Positions 7,059 through 15,620 of a stretch of DNA of 64,000 bases are shown here, in pieces. The stretch is from NCBI RefSeq assembly GCF_900115865.1, contig NZ_FOXY01000014.1, positions 1-64,000 of the forward strand, in the 5' to 3' direction. The DNA comes from Donghicola eburneus (GTDB lineage Bacteria > Pseudomonadota > Alphaproteobacteria > Rhodobacterales > Rhodobacteraceae). The position numbers and the translations under genes are program-made. The notes under the pieces were generated by a model. It did no database searches and was not told the DNA's origin. It was given only the letters and a program-made list of their open reading frames with translations. The number at the start of each line of letters is the position of its first letter. Within the stretch, counting starts at the first letter, position 1.

Positions 7059-7210
7059 AGAATGTCTCCTCCAAGGTTCGTGCCTCCTTTACGGTGGAAA
7101 CCGAGGAAAAGACGAAGGCGCCCGATCACATTAAAGTATTCTTTGTAAGTGGATATTTTTGTAGATTGAGCTAACGAAATGACTTGTAGCCGAACTCTGC
7201 TAAAAAAGCG

Positions 7211-7684
7211 TCAGCGCCCACATCCGCACTCATTCGCAGGCCGTGCCCCAAGACGCGATGCGATCTTCGACAGCAAAGGCCGCACGGGCAGAAACAAACG
7301 GTAGCCAACCTCCATCACCGTGGGGACACCGGGCAAACTGCCGATCCGCGCCGCCCACCGCCAGCGGGGCAGCACCTGCCAGATCGCGACAAAGCCGCGT
7401 GCCCCAGACACCAGCGCGCCATCGGCCCGCCGTACGTGGAAACGGCGCATGGCATCGCGCGGGCTTAGGTCCGGTCCCGGATTTGCGCCCTCTTGGGACA
7501 CGTCGACAAAGTTCAAGCGCTCTGCCCCCTTTTGCCGCTTGTAGTGATTGATCTCGGCAGTGCAGAGCGGGCAGGAGCCATCGAAGTATCCTGTCAGCGT
7601 CTCGTTAGGTTCGGCAGGGGTCGGCACAGCGTCTCCTTGGGCTTTGGGATGTCCTTTGGCCTGAAGCTGTGCCACTGTGTGCAA
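7211..7684 (-). CDS. DUF393 (DCC-family) thiol-disulfide oxidoreductase-like protein
   Basis: A 157-residue protein with the DUF393 hallmark YFDGSCPLCTAEINHYKRQ near residue 33, where CPLC is the candidate redox motif. It is followed by LNFVDVSQEG and RFHVRRADGALVSGARGFVAIW, both usual in this family. The C-terminus ends CGCGR. No signal peptide is seen. The family is predicted to have a thioredoxin-like fold, but its substrates are undefined. The start is uncertain: the first 25 residues are not part of the domain, so initiation could be further downstream. It lies just downstream of the bicarbonate permease on the same strand (25 bases apart), so co-transcription is likely. Confidence 0.85.
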   Translation of the reverse strand: MHTVAQLQAKGHPKAQGDAVPTPAEPNETLTGYFDGSCPLCTAEINHYKRQKGAERLNFVDVSQEGANPGPDLSPRDAMRRFHVRRADGALVSGARGFVAIWQVLPRWRWAARIGSLPGVPTVMEVGYRLFLPVRPLLSKIASRLGARPANECGCGR

Positions 7685-7708
7685 TTGGCAAGTCCTGCGG
7701 CGATCTGA

Positions 7709-8683
7709 TCAGCCCCCAACCCCCGCCAGCCACAGGTACAGCGGCAGTCCCAGCGTGATGTTGAAGGGGAAGGTCACGCCAAGCGACAAAGTCAGATAAA
7801 CGCCCGCCTCGGCCTGCGGCAGCGCGATCTTCATCGCCGCAGGGACCGCGATATAGGACGCCGACGCCGCCAGAACCATCAGCAGAAACAAGCTACCCGT
7901 TTGCAGACCGATCACCGACCCAAGGCCCCATGCAAGCGCCGCTCCGACAACTGGCATCACCAGTCCAAAGGCAAAAAGGCCCGTGCTGAGCATGTGCTTG
8001 TTCTTGAGCAGGCTGCGCCCCGCCGACAGCCCCATATCCAGCAGGAACAGACACAAAATCCCCGTGAACGGTGTGACAACAAAGGGCGCGATCATCTGCA
8101 TGCCCTTGTCCTGCGTCACCGCCCCGATCACAAAGGCTCCTGTCAGCAAAACGATAGAGCCGTTCGCGAACAACTCGCGGATGGGCACGCACTTCGTGTC
8201 CCCTTGGGACCGGCCAAACCGCGCGGCAATCCACAGAGCGGACAGGATCGCCGGCACCTCCATCGCGGCGGCGACCGCCACCATGTAACCGTCGGCGGCA
8301 ATCCCTGTCAGATCCAAGAGGCTTGAGGCCGCAACAAAGGTTACGATCGAGATTGACCCGTAGTGCCCTGCCACCGCCGCCGCGTTCATGGCATCCAGCC
8401 GCGTCATCACCCGCAGCAGCATGAACGCGATAAACGGTATCAGGAATGACAGGATCAGCCCCGCCCCGATTGCCAGAAACAGATCAGCGCGCAGTCCGTG
8501 CTGCGCCAGACTGTGACCGCCTTTGAACCCGATGGCGAGCAGAAGATAAAGCGACATGAACTTCGCCGCGCCTTCGGGGATGGACAGGTCACTGCGGACG
8601 ACTGCGGCCAGCAGTCCAAGGGCAAAGAACATAATTGTCGGCACCATAAGGTTGCCAACCAGGCTGTCGAGAATAAGGGGCAT
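7709..8683 (-). CDS. SbtA-family sodium-dependent bicarbonate permease
   Basis: A 324-residue membrane protein with about ten hydrophobic segments. Signatures of the SbtA/DUF897 family are visible: GFKGGHSLAQHG in the first third, AAVAGHYGSISIVTF after the third helix pair, AMEVPAILSALW, and SASYIAVPAAMKIALPQA near the end. Cyanobacterial members import HCO3- with Na+; in heterotrophs the substrate is less certain. The partner protein SbtB is not seen. The ribosome binding site AGGAGA lies before the ATG at 8683. A LysR regulator starts 98 bases away on the opposite strand, the usual divergent regulator-target pair. Confidence 0.88.
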   Translation of the reverse strand: MPLILDSLVGNLMVPTIMFFALGLLAAVVRSDLSIPEGAAKFMSLYLLLAIGFKGGHSLAQHGLRADLFLAIGAGLILSFLIPFIAFMLLRVMTRLDAMNAAAVAGHYGSISIVTFVAASSLLDLTGIAADGYMVAVAAAMEVPAILSALWIAARFGRSQGDTKCVPIRELFANGSIVLLTGAFVIGAVTQDKGMQMIAPFVVTPFTGILCLFLLDMGLSAGRSLLKNKHMLSTGLFAFGLVMPVVGAALAWGLGSVIGLQTGSLFLLMVLAASASYIAVPAAMKIALPQAEAGVYLTLSLGVTFPFNITLGLPLYLWLAGVGG

Positions 8684-8763
8684 ATGCGGTCTCCTGATCT
8701 GAGGGTTGCCGCCTCTTGCCCGAAATTCTGCGATAGCATAAATACAATCTGGTCTTTATTTTC

Positions 8764-8778
8764 ATATCTTGAGGCTAT
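8764..8778. promoter_or_regulatory. Possible LTTR operator ATAT-N7-CTAT
   Basis: ATAT (8764-8767), seven bases, then CTAT (8775-8778) resembles the ATAG-N7-CTAT form found upstream of the other OxyR-like gene in this window. It ends three bases before the LysR start at 8782, in the divergent region shared with the SbtA-type permease. A looser ATAG-containing site is at 8733. Confidence 0.3.
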
Positions 8779-8781
8779 GAT

Positions 8782-9681
8782 ATGCGCCCTACCCTGCGTC
8801 AGATGGAATACGTGGTCACGGTTCACCAAATCGGGAATTTCGGGTTGGCCGCTGATGTGCTGCACGTCAGCCAACCCAGCCTCTCGAACCAAATCGCCAC
8901 GGTCGAAGCCGAGCTTGGCGTGCGCTTGTTCGAACGTGGCCGCAGCGGTGTGACGACGACTTCTCAGGGTTTGGAGTTCGTTTCGCGGGCACGGCGCATT
9001 CTGTCGGAAGTCGAAGCGCTGAATGCCGCCATGACCAGCAACCTGCCCTTTGGCGGGCGTCTGCGTCTGGGTGTTCTGCCCTCAATCGGGCCATATTTGC
9101 TGCCTCAGGTCGTGCGCAGCCTGCACCAGAGCCAACCTGACCTGCGCGTGGCCGTGCGAGAAGAGAATACGTTGGGCTTGGATGAAGGGATCCGGAACGG
9201 ACGCTTTGATGCCATTATCTCGACCCCCGAAGACCACCCGAACACACAGCAACATTTTCTGTTCACAGAGCGTTTGTGGGCCGCCGTGTCCCACGACCAT
9301 CCCTTGGCTGCAACAACGCAGATCACATCGGACCACCTGAACGGTCAGCGCTTGCTAACGTTGGACACCGGCCACCGGTTGGCGCGGATCGTCTATGGGA
9401 TTGCGGGGCAAAACGGCGGGATCGTCTCCAACGATTACGAAGGGACCAGCCTGGACTCGATCCTGCTCATGGCCGCAACGGGCGCGGGCATGGCGGTCCT
9501 GCCCGATCTGTTCGCCCGCCGTCAGGCCGTGCACAGAGAAGAGGTCAAGGTTATTCCCCTTGCGGTACCCGAAGCCGACCGCGCCATAAGCCTGATGCTA
9601 CCAGAGCGCGCCACTACCGACGAAAGCACTGATTTGCTCATGAAATCTCTGAAACTGGCAGCCACACAGTTCGGATTGTAG
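8782..9681 (+). CDS. LysR-family regulator, divergent from the SbtA-type permease
   Basis: A 299-residue LysR protein. The winged helix-turn-helix occupies residues 1-62 (LRQMEYVVTVHQIGNFGLAADVLHVSQPSLSNQIATVEAELG). The effector domain is OxyR-like in layout (GHRLARIVYGIAGQNGG followed by EGTSLDSILLMAATGAGMAVLP), but both OxyR redox cysteines are replaced (Arg and Ala/Gly at the corresponding sites), so it is not a peroxide disulfide switch. Placement back-to-back with the bicarbonate permease makes that gene its most likely target. The signal might be carbon or ion status, which is inference only. Confidence 0.88.
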   Translation: MRPTLRQMEYVVTVHQIGNFGLAADVLHVSQPSLSNQIATVEAELGVRLFERGRSGVTTTSQGLEFVSRARRILSEVEALNAAMTSNLPFGGRLRLGVLPSIGPYLLPQVVRSLHQSQPDLRVAVREENTLGLDEGIRNGRFDAIISTPEDHPNTQQHFLFTERLWAAVSHDHPLAATTQITSDHLNGQRLLTLDTGHRLARIVYGIAGQNGGIVSNDYEGTSLDSILLMAATGAGMAVLPDLFARRQAVHREEVKVIPLAVPEADRAISLMLPERATTDESTDLLMKSLKLAATQFGL

Positions 9682-9793
9682 CGACGCGGCCACGTGGGCC
9701 GAAGGCCCCCTCCCACACCCGCTGCATTGCCAGTTCAAGCCATTACTATACAAAAATTATTCGTGTGTAGTAATTCGGGCAGGGAGCCATCCA

Positions 9794-10813
9794 ATGGCAG
9801 AACTTCGGAGCGTGGCGCGGTCAGCATACAACGACCTTCTCCGTCTTTTGCACGACGATCAAGTGGCCAATCTGCGTGGCACTGTCCGACAGAAGGAAGT
9901 CGGCGGCAAGATCCACTGGTACACGGCAGAACGTATCGGGCAGGACCTGAAGTGGTGATACATCGGCCCCGACACGGATGAAACACGCCAGCGGATTGAA
10001 CGTCTGCGCGAACTGCAGGAACATGCCCCCGACCGGCGGCGGGAACGAGCAAGGCTTGTTCGCCTGCTGCGCGCCGAAGGACTAACCCCTGTGAATCGCG
10101 AAACCGGTAGCCTTCTGTTCAACATGAGCAAAGTTGGAACCTTTCGCTTAGGCGGCACTCTGATCGGGACAAACGCGTTTCGCCTCATGGAAGGGGAACT
10201 GGGTCTGACCTTGCCCCGCGACGGGGCCGAAAACACCGGAGACATCGACATCGCGCAGTTCGAGCGGCTCTCTCTGGTGCTCGAAGATGAAGTGCAGCCG
10301 TCATTAGCCGAAACCTTTACAGCGCTGAAATTCGATCCGGTCGAGGCTTTGGATACCAATAGTGTCTGGCGGTGGCGGCAAGCGAAATCAGGAACGCTGG
10401 TCGAGTTTCTCACCCCCTCTTTTGAAGAAAATGAGGGGATCAAGGCACTGCCCGCGTTGGGTGTCAAAGCGCGCGCCTTGCATCACCTGAACTATCTGAT
10501 CGCAGATCCCATTCCGGCGGCCGCCCTTTATCGCGAGGGCGTTTTGGTACAAATCCCCCGCCCCGAGCGGTTCGCAATTCACAAACTGATCGTGACAGAG
10601 CTCAGGCGTGATGGCGCAACCTCTGACAAGTCCTACAAAGATCGCCAGCAAGCCAAGTGGCTGATCGAGAACATGGCCGAAGATCGGCCCATGGACGTGT
10701 GGGAGGCCTACCAAGACGCGCGCTCCCGCGGGCCAAAATGGCGGGATCGGATCGCGCGGTCTCTGGACCGCATACCATCCCTGCAACAGGTTCTAGAGGA
10801 TTGCGGGGGATAG
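9794..10813 (+). pseudogene. GSU2403-type nucleotidyltransferase-fold protein, interrupted by one TGA
   Basis: The frame starts at ATG 9794 and encodes about 340 residues, with a single in-frame TGA at 9956-9958. Upstream lies MAELRSVARSAYNDLLRLL and KIHWYTAERIGQDLKW. Immediately after the stop the same frame continues with YIGPDTDETRQRIERL, which is the expected conserved continuation of this family. The nucleotidyltransferase core follows (GTFRLGGTLIGTNAFRLME, with an Asp pair in TGDIDIAQF). A secondary GTG at 10091 could yield the last 240 residues. CGA to TGA is the simplest cause. Alternatives are sequencing error or readthrough. The family is often found among mobile or defence-linked genes, and its role is unknown. 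Confidence 0.75.
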
Positions 10814-10819
10814 GCCCGA

Positions 10820-11119
10820 TTACTGGTCAAGACTGTCCAGATAGCCCCTGACAAACCCACCATCTTGGGCCACGGGCGCCTGCTGCTGCGGGGCGCGCGG
10901 CCGGATGGTCGGGCGAACATTGACCACTGGCTCTGCCTGTGGAGGCAGCGTCCGGATGATCGGGGTCGGTGTGGCTGCGACGTTGGAGTAATCACTCACT
11001 GGCGCAAATGGCATGGCCGCGAACTGAATATCGAATCCGACGATCGCCCTTTCGCCCGCATAAGCCATTGGCACAGCGCAAAATAAAACCGATGCGAGGG
11101 CAATTTTTGCATAAAACAT
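10820..11119 (-). CDS. Small secreted Pro-rich hypothetical protein
   Basis: A 99-residue protein starting at ATG 11119 with a clear signal peptide (MFYAKIALASVLFCAVPMAYA). The mature part is rich in Pro, Gln and Val (TLPPQAEPVVNVRPTIRP, RAPQQQAPVAQDGG) and probably disordered. An in-frame ATG at 11146 exists, but the signal peptide and an AGAGAGAA ribosome binding site favour the shorter form. It is convergent with the broken nucleotidyltransferase-fold gene and lies downstream of the beta-barrel gene on the same strand. It belongs to no family I recognise; periplasmic location is inferred from the signal. Confidence 0.65.
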   Translation of the reverse strand: MFYAKIALASVLFCAVPMAYAGERAIVGFDIQFAAMPFAPVSDYSNVAATPTPIIRTLPPQAEPVVNVRPTIRPRAPQQQAPVAQDGGFVRGYLDSLDQ

Positions 11120-11168
11120 GGTTCTCTCTTTCGATGAGCCAATCATTTGAAAATCTACCTAAAAGGTT

Positions 11169-11918
11169 TCAGAAACCACGAGCAATTGTCAAGGCAAGCT
11201 GCCTGTGGCCTTGGGCCTGCGTCACGTCGAACACGCCTAGAGAAAAATTCCAGCGGGGCAGTTTTCTCAAAGCAAAGCCCATTCCAGCGTATATCTCTTT
11301 TGTGGTGCCGGACAGGCTAAGGTTTATAGATTGCGAAACACCAACGCCGATCCCGACAAACGGCTCTTGGTCATTGATCCCAGACCCATCCGCAGTCGCG
11401 GCATGATCGCCATAACCGATGGTCAACTGTACCGGCATCTCACCACGAACCCCATTTACGGTGAACAGGTGTGAAAGATAAGCGGCATAGGCAGGTGGGC
11501 CGTCTGCGGCATCTCCCCATGCCGCCACGTTTGTGGCAGACACCCCCGCAAAGGTCGCCGAACTCTCGGAAACATGCAGGGCACGGGACAGGCTGGCCTG
11601 CAATGCGCCGTCCTCGGCAAACCCGATCAGCGATGTTATTGTCGCACCGACATGGGCGCTGACGCCGCGCACTGGGTTGCCAAAGGTGTACCCCAATAAC
11701 AGATCACCATCCGCCTGATTGATCGGATCACTTCTGTCCTCGGTATCGCGTCTGGGATGCACAAGGACCAGACCGACATAGCCACTGCCCCCCGGCGCGG
11801 GCAAGGCACTGGGAACCCCGAAAATACTAGGAAACCGAAGCGATCCCCCATCACTTTGCGCGAAACTCGGAGAGCCTAAAGCGGCAATCAACGCAATCGC
11901 TGAAAGTACTTGTTTCAA
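11169..11918 (-). CDS. Putative outer-membrane beta-barrel protein
   Basis: A 249-residue protein with signal peptide MKQVLSAIALIAALGSPSFAQ. The mature chain shows alternating hydrophobic stretches separated by short polar turns (SGYVGLVLVHPRR, GDLLLGYTFGNPV, MPVQLTIGYGDHA, EIYAGMGFALRKL) and ends in Phe (LALTIARGF), as expected of an outer-membrane barrel of about 10-12 strands. I recognise no specific family. The adjacent small secreted protein on the same strand, 50 bases downstream, may be co-expressed. Barrel assignment rests on pattern and the terminal Phe. Confidence 0.6.
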   Translation of the reverse strand: MKQVLSAIALIAALGSPSFAQSDGGSLRFPSIFGVPSALPAPGGSGYVGLVLVHPRRDTEDRSDPINQADGDLLLGYTFGNPVRGVSAHVGATITSLIGFAEDGALQASLSRALHVSESSATFAGVSATNVAAWGDAADGPPAYAAYLSHLFTVNGVRGEMPVQLTIGYGDHAATADGSGINDQEPFVGIGVGVSQSINLSLSGTTKEIYAGMGFALRKLPRWNFSLGVFDVTQAQGHRQLALTIARGF

Positions 11919-12366
11919 ATTTCTGATCCAATACCGATGGTAAACGGCGGTTCGAATAAATTACTTGTCGTGGTGCCCTCTTTTTCGGATTCCCGCAACG
12001 TCTATAGCGTCGCGGAGAAACAGCAGATCAAAAGAGCACGCTTTATAAACAGACGCGCGCTGAAAAATACGCTGCACTCGGTTTTCAGGCGGTGATTAAT
12101 CGCCAAGGCTGACCCGATATTGCCAGAAATACGAGCTAATCAAAGCAACTACGCCTGCCCAGAAAAATGCTTTCGTTTAGCGCTGTCATGAAAACTTCAT
12201 TGACTGCCCCTTGTCAGAAGCCCGCGGTGCCCCCATCTTCGGAGGGCTTACGTTATCTCTCTTCGACACGCTGCTGCCGCTATTTGTGGCCCCGGTTGAT
12301 CGACTTGGATCGACTTTGCCGGGCTGCCGCAGTCCCGCGGCCAGCATGATCAAGGAGACCACGGAT
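11919..12366. other. Divergent regulatory region and long cold-shock leader
   Basis: About 450 bases between the barrel gene (leftward) and the cold-shock gene (rightward). There is no supported gene. The frame of the cold-shock gene is open back to 12211, but that upstream part lacks family resemblance. The length fits a long 5' untranslated leader, common for cold-shock genes. Confidence 0.45.
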
Positions 12367-12573
12367 ATGGCCAATGGCACCGTGAAATGGTTCAATTCCA
12401 CCAAAGGTTTTGGGTTCATCCAGCCGGACGACGGCGGCAAAGACGTCTTTGTCCACATTTCCGCCGTTGAACGGTCGGGCATCTCGCGCCTCGATGACGG
12501 GCAAAAGGTGACTTACGATCTCGAAACCGGTCGCGATGGCCGCGCTTCAGCCAGCAATCTCGCTCTGGCATGA
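12367..12573 (+). CDS. Cold-shock domain protein (CspA family)
   Basis: A 68-residue single cold-shock domain. It begins MANGTVKWFNSTKGFGFIQP (RNP1 KGFGFI) and continues KDVFVHISAVE (RNP2 VFVHI). It binds single-stranded RNA/DNA and acts as an RNA chaperone. AAGGAGA lies about 12 bases before the ATG at 12367, and the domain starts exactly there, so the longer in-frame start at 12211 is rejected. The next gene starts within the stop codon (ATGA overlap at 12570), implying translational coupling. Confidence 0.96.
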   Translation: MANGTVKWFNSTKGFGFIQPDDGGKDVFVHISAVERSGISRLDDGQKVTYDLETGRDGRASASNLALA

Positions 12574-12797
12574 GTAACGTGCTGGGAGACCTCCTCGCGG
12601 GTGTTCCGGCCGGCGGAGCAAAAGGCCGGACCGCCGGCAGCACTCAGCGCACTAAAGGCGACGGGCCGGTGACGGCCCTCGACAAAACGTCGACCGCCGC
12701 TTGGAGCATCCTCGACGAGGAAGCCGAAGCGCGGGCGGAAAAGACCGCGCGGCTCAAGGCCGCACGGCAAGCCCGTGACGGCGGCAAATCAGAATGA
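12570..12797 (+). CDS. Small hypothetical protein coupled to the cold-shock gene
   Basis: A 75-residue protein whose ATG overlaps the cold-shock stop codon (ATGA). The N-terminal half is Gly-rich (LGDLLAGVPAGGAKG) and the C-terminal half is a charged helix (TAAWSILDEEAEARAEKTARLKAARQ). I do not know a family name or function. The overlap strongly indicates that it is translated together with the RNA chaperone, and a related role in RNA handling is possible but unproven. Confidence 0.65.
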   Translation: MSNVLGDLLAGVPAGGAKGRTAGSTQRTKGDGPVTALDKTSTAAWSILDEEAEARAEKTARLKAARQARDGGKSE

Positions 12798-13003
12798 TCC
12801 CATTGCCCGGTCGATCCACAGGTCTGATCGGGCAACGGATCCCCTACATTGGCGCATTGGGTCCCATGCTTTGACGGTGGGATCCAAACACTGCGCAGCG
12901 AGATTTTTAGAACAGTCCCCACCCCCGATGGGTAGGGGCACGGCGTTAGACGCGCAAGGCAGGTTTGCCCGCTCCGCCGAGACGACACACTAAGGTTAAA
13001 GAT

Positions 13004-13264
13004 ATGATGGAAATTCAATGGGGTAAGCCAATGGCCCTGATCACCCCCCAAGATGGCAGCATCGAACATTTCAGCACGATTGAAAAAGCACGCTATTGGC
13101 TGCGCCGGAAATGGCCGACCGACGATTCCAATCGTGACGCGGCGCTGGCCCAGATTGATGCAGCAATGGAGTGCCTGACGCCCGTAGAAGAGGCACGGCA
13201 CGCATTCCTCGTCGCGGCTTTGTCAGCGGGTTATCGCGCTGAACACCAACGCGAATTCGCTTAA
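13004..13264 (+). CDS. DUF982 domain protein
   Basis: An 86-residue protein. The pattern WGKPMALITPQDGSIEHFST, then ARYWLRRKWPTDDSNRDAAL and EEARHAFLVAALSAGY, matches DUF982, a small family common in Rhizobiales and Rhodobacterales with no established function. ATG codons at 13004 and 13007 are both possible. The upstream in-frame extension from 12965 looks non-coding. It is a single gene ended by the terminator at 13311. Confidence 0.75.
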   Translation: MMEIQWGKPMALITPQDGSIEHFSTIEKARYWLRRKWPTDDSNRDAALAQIDAAMECLTPVEEARHAFLVAALSAGYRAEHQREFA

Positions 13265-13310
13265 AAATAGGCGCGGCCATGTGCGGTCGCCCCATTTGAT
13301 TGGCACAAAG

Positions 13311-13340
13311 AAAGGCGGAGGCATCATGGCCTCCGCCTTT
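13311..13340. terminator. Bidirectional terminator
   Basis: AAAGGCGGAGGC (13311-13322) pairs perfectly with GCCTCCGCCTTT (13329-13340) across a 6-base loop and is followed by T residues. It sits between the DUF982 gene and the convergent aldehyde dehydrogenase gene. Confidence 0.9.
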
Positions 13341-13356
13341 TTCGTTCTCAAATGTC

Positions 13357-14754
13357 TTAGCTCGGCAGCGTGATGGCCTTGGCGTTGATGAATTCGGTCA
13401 TGCCAAACCCACCATGCTCGCGGCCATAGCCACTGTCTTTCACACCGCCGAACGGCATTTCAGGTGTGGCAAGATTGAAGTGATTGATGAACACCATCCC
13501 TGTGTCGAAATGCTTTTTGGCCAACTCAAGTGCGCGCTTTTCGTCGCGGCTAAAAATGCCACCACCCAGACCAAAGCGACTGTCGTTGGCGATGCGCATG
13601 GCGTCTTCGTCATCTTTCGCGCGAATGACCGACGCGACAGGACCAAAGAGTTCTTCGTCATAGGCTGGTTGCCCGGGCTTTACGTCGATCAGCACGGTAG
13701 CGGGGTAGTAATAGCCTGTGCGCTCGGGGATTTCGCCGCCGACCTCAATCTTGGCCCCTTTGTCCACGGATTTCTTGACCTGATCATGCAGTGTTTCGCG
13801 CAGATCCTTGCGCGCCATCGGACCAAGGTCAGTATCCTCTGCGGTTGGATCGCCAAGAGTCACGTCGCCCATCGCCTTGACGTAGCCCTCGACAAAGTCT
13901 TCATAAACCTTGTTCGACACGATAAAGCGTTTGGCGTTCACGCAAGTCTGACCGTTGTTGTAGATGCGGCCCGCAACGCAGGTTTTCACTGCCAGCTCAA
14001 CATCCGCGTCTTCTAGCACCAGATAGGCGTCGTTCGAGCCTAGCTCCATCACGGTTTTCTTCAGGTGCTCGCCAGCCTTGGCCGCGATAATGCTACCGGA
14101 CTTGGCGCTGCCAGTCATGGTCACACCGCGCACCAGCTTGTGGCCGATCAATTCGTCCGACTGATCGTGATCAATAAGCATGACGGTAAACAGGTTTTTG
14201 GGCAGACCTGCTTCTTCAAAGACTTCTTTCAGCATTAGGCCGGATCCCGTGCAAATCTCTGCGTGCTTCAGAAGGACACCGTTCCCCGCCATCAGGTTCG
14301 CAATCGCGTAGCGCACCGCTTGATAGGCAGGAAAATTCCACGGTTGGATTCCGTAAATGACGCCGATCGGGGCCTTGGTGATCGTACCCTTACGCCCGTC
14401 TTGCAGATCGCGCGTCTCATCGGCCAGAACCTCGGGGCCTGCCTCTGCGGTCCAGTCGCAAATGGCAGCGCACAGATCAATCTCGTCGCGGCTGTCCAGC
14501 AAGCGCTTGCCCATTTCTTGGGTCATCAGCTTGGCGAACTCTTCCTTGCGATCACGCAGCTTCGCGCCAATCGCTTTCATAACCTCGCCGCGATCCTTGT
14601 GGGACTTCAGGCGCCACTCTTCGAAGGCGGCGTGGCATGCCTCTAGTGCCGAGATCATCTCGTCATCGGACATCAACGGATAGGTGTCGAGCACTTCTTC
14701 CGTGGCCGGATTGGTGGTGGTCATAGCGCGGTCGGGACGATGCGAGTCCTTCAT
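13357..14754 (-). CDS. NAD(P)-dependent aldehyde dehydrogenase (succinate-semialdehyde dehydrogenase-like)
   Basis: A 465-residue aldehyde dehydrogenase. Visible are the cofactor-binding region GVIYGIQPWNFPAYQAVRYA, the general-base Glu in KKTVMELGSNDAYLVLED, the nucleophile Cys in IYNNGQTCVNAKRFI, and FGPVASVI near the C-terminus. The compact length and MELGSND/NNGQTC variants resemble the Sad/YneI type of succinate-semialdehyde dehydrogenase, but substrate cannot be fixed. AAAGGA precedes the ATG at 14754. It is the last gene of the leftward polyol operon, about 120 bases after the broken SDR gene, so it may oxidise an aldehyde from that pathway. Confidence 0.88.
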   Translation of the reverse strand: MKDSHRPDRAMTTTNPATEEVLDTYPLMSDDEMISALEACHAAFEEWRLKSHKDRGEVMKAIGAKLRDRKEEFAKLMTQEMGKRLLDSRDEIDLCAAICDWTAEAGPEVLADETRDLQDGRKGTITKAPIGVIYGIQPWNFPAYQAVRYAIANLMAGNGVLLKHAEICTGSGLMLKEVFEEAGLPKNLFTVMLIDHDQSDELIGHKLVRGVTMTGSAKSGSIIAAKAGEHLKKTVMELGSNDAYLVLEDADVELAVKTCVAGRIYNNGQTCVNAKRFIVSNKVYEDFVEGYVKAMGDVTLGDPTAEDTDLGPMARKDLRETLHDQVKKSVDKGAKIEVGGEIPERTGYYYPATVLIDVKPGQPAYDEELFGPVASVIRAKDDEDAMRIANDSRFGLGGGIFSRDEKRALELAKKHFDTGMVFINHFNLATPEMPFGGVKDSGYGREHGGFGMTEFINAKAITLPS

Positions 14755-14876
14755 GAGATGTCCTTTCGTAATTCAATATCTGCGGCCCCAACGTGCCCGT
14801 CCCAAAACACGTTCCTTGGGCATTGATCACGACCGGTTGATTGCAAACGCAGGACATCGCGCTAAGGACGATACGA

Positions 14877-15611
14877 CTAGCGGACCGTATACCCTCCGTC
14901 GGCGACCAGATTTTCCCCTGTTATGATCCCCGCCTGAGCCGAACAGAGATACAGGGCCGCCGCAGCGATTTCCGAGGGGCGTGCGAACCGGCCCACGGGG
15001 ATATCCCGCTTGGCCTGCGCGCCCTTTTCTCCGCTCCACCCGACCAAGGACATGGGCGTTTCGACAACTGTTGGTGAAATGGCATTCACCGTGATCCCGT
15101 ACCGCGCCCACTCGACGGCAAGCACTTTGGTCAAAGCAACCAAGCCTGCTTTGCTGCTGCCGTAGGCGGCGTGCTCAGGGATGGCGACCACTGCAGCCTG
15201 ACTGGCCATGTTGACGATCCGGCCCGCACCACTCTTCTTGAGATACGGCAACGCCGCACGAGCCATGAGCCATGGCGCACGCAGATTGATCGCGTGGGTC
15301 TTATCCCACAAGTCGATGGTTTGATCCTCGGCGGGGGCAACCACGCCGAGACCTGCATTGTTGATCAGAATGTCGATGCCCACCGCCGTTCCGACGCGCG
15401 GGACCGCTTCCGCGATAGCGTCAGGGTCGGACAGATCGATGACCCAGCTCGAATGTCAATCGCCCTTTAAAGTGCGCGCCATATCCGTACAGTCTTCGCG
15501 GTCGACCAGCGCCAAACGTGCGCCAGCTTGGGCAAAGGCTTCTGCCATCGCGGTACCGATCCCGCCCGCCGCGCCAGTGAGTAGAACGGATTTTCCCGTA
15601 AAGTCGGGCAT
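14877..15611 (-). pseudogene. Short-chain dehydrogenase interrupted by one in-frame TGA
   Basis: The frame runs from ATG 15611 to TAG 14877-14879 and encodes about 244 residues of a typical SDR. It shows [18 protein letters not shown] (NAD-binding), DILINNAGLG, the catalytic Ser and Tyr-Lys in MASQAAVVAIPEHAAYGSSKAG, and ADGGYTV at the end. A single TGA at 15456-15458 interrupts it between ARTLKGD and HSSWVIDLSDPDAI. Both sides are in the same frame and otherwise intact, so a GGA to TGA change is the likely cause. A GTG at 15383 could make a C-terminal piece that lacks the NAD-binding fold. It belongs to the leftward polyol operon. Confidence 0.8.
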
Positions 15612-15620
15612 AGCACCCTC

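Noticed and set aside
6480-7148. Long forward frame of 222 codons opposite the fasciclin gene
   Set aside because: The opposite strand encodes a complete FAS1 protein with signal peptide, and the forward frame has no domain.
9956-9958. Selenocysteine or general TGA recoding as explanation for the two in-frame TGA codons
   Set aside because: Many genes here end in TGA, no SECIS-like hairpin was evident after either codon, and neither position is a known selenocysteine site in its family.
9859-10467. Reverse frame of 202 codons across the broken nucleotidyltransferase-fold gene
   Set aside because: It is Arg/Ser-rich shadow translation. The forward strand has clear family sequence on both sides of its TGA.
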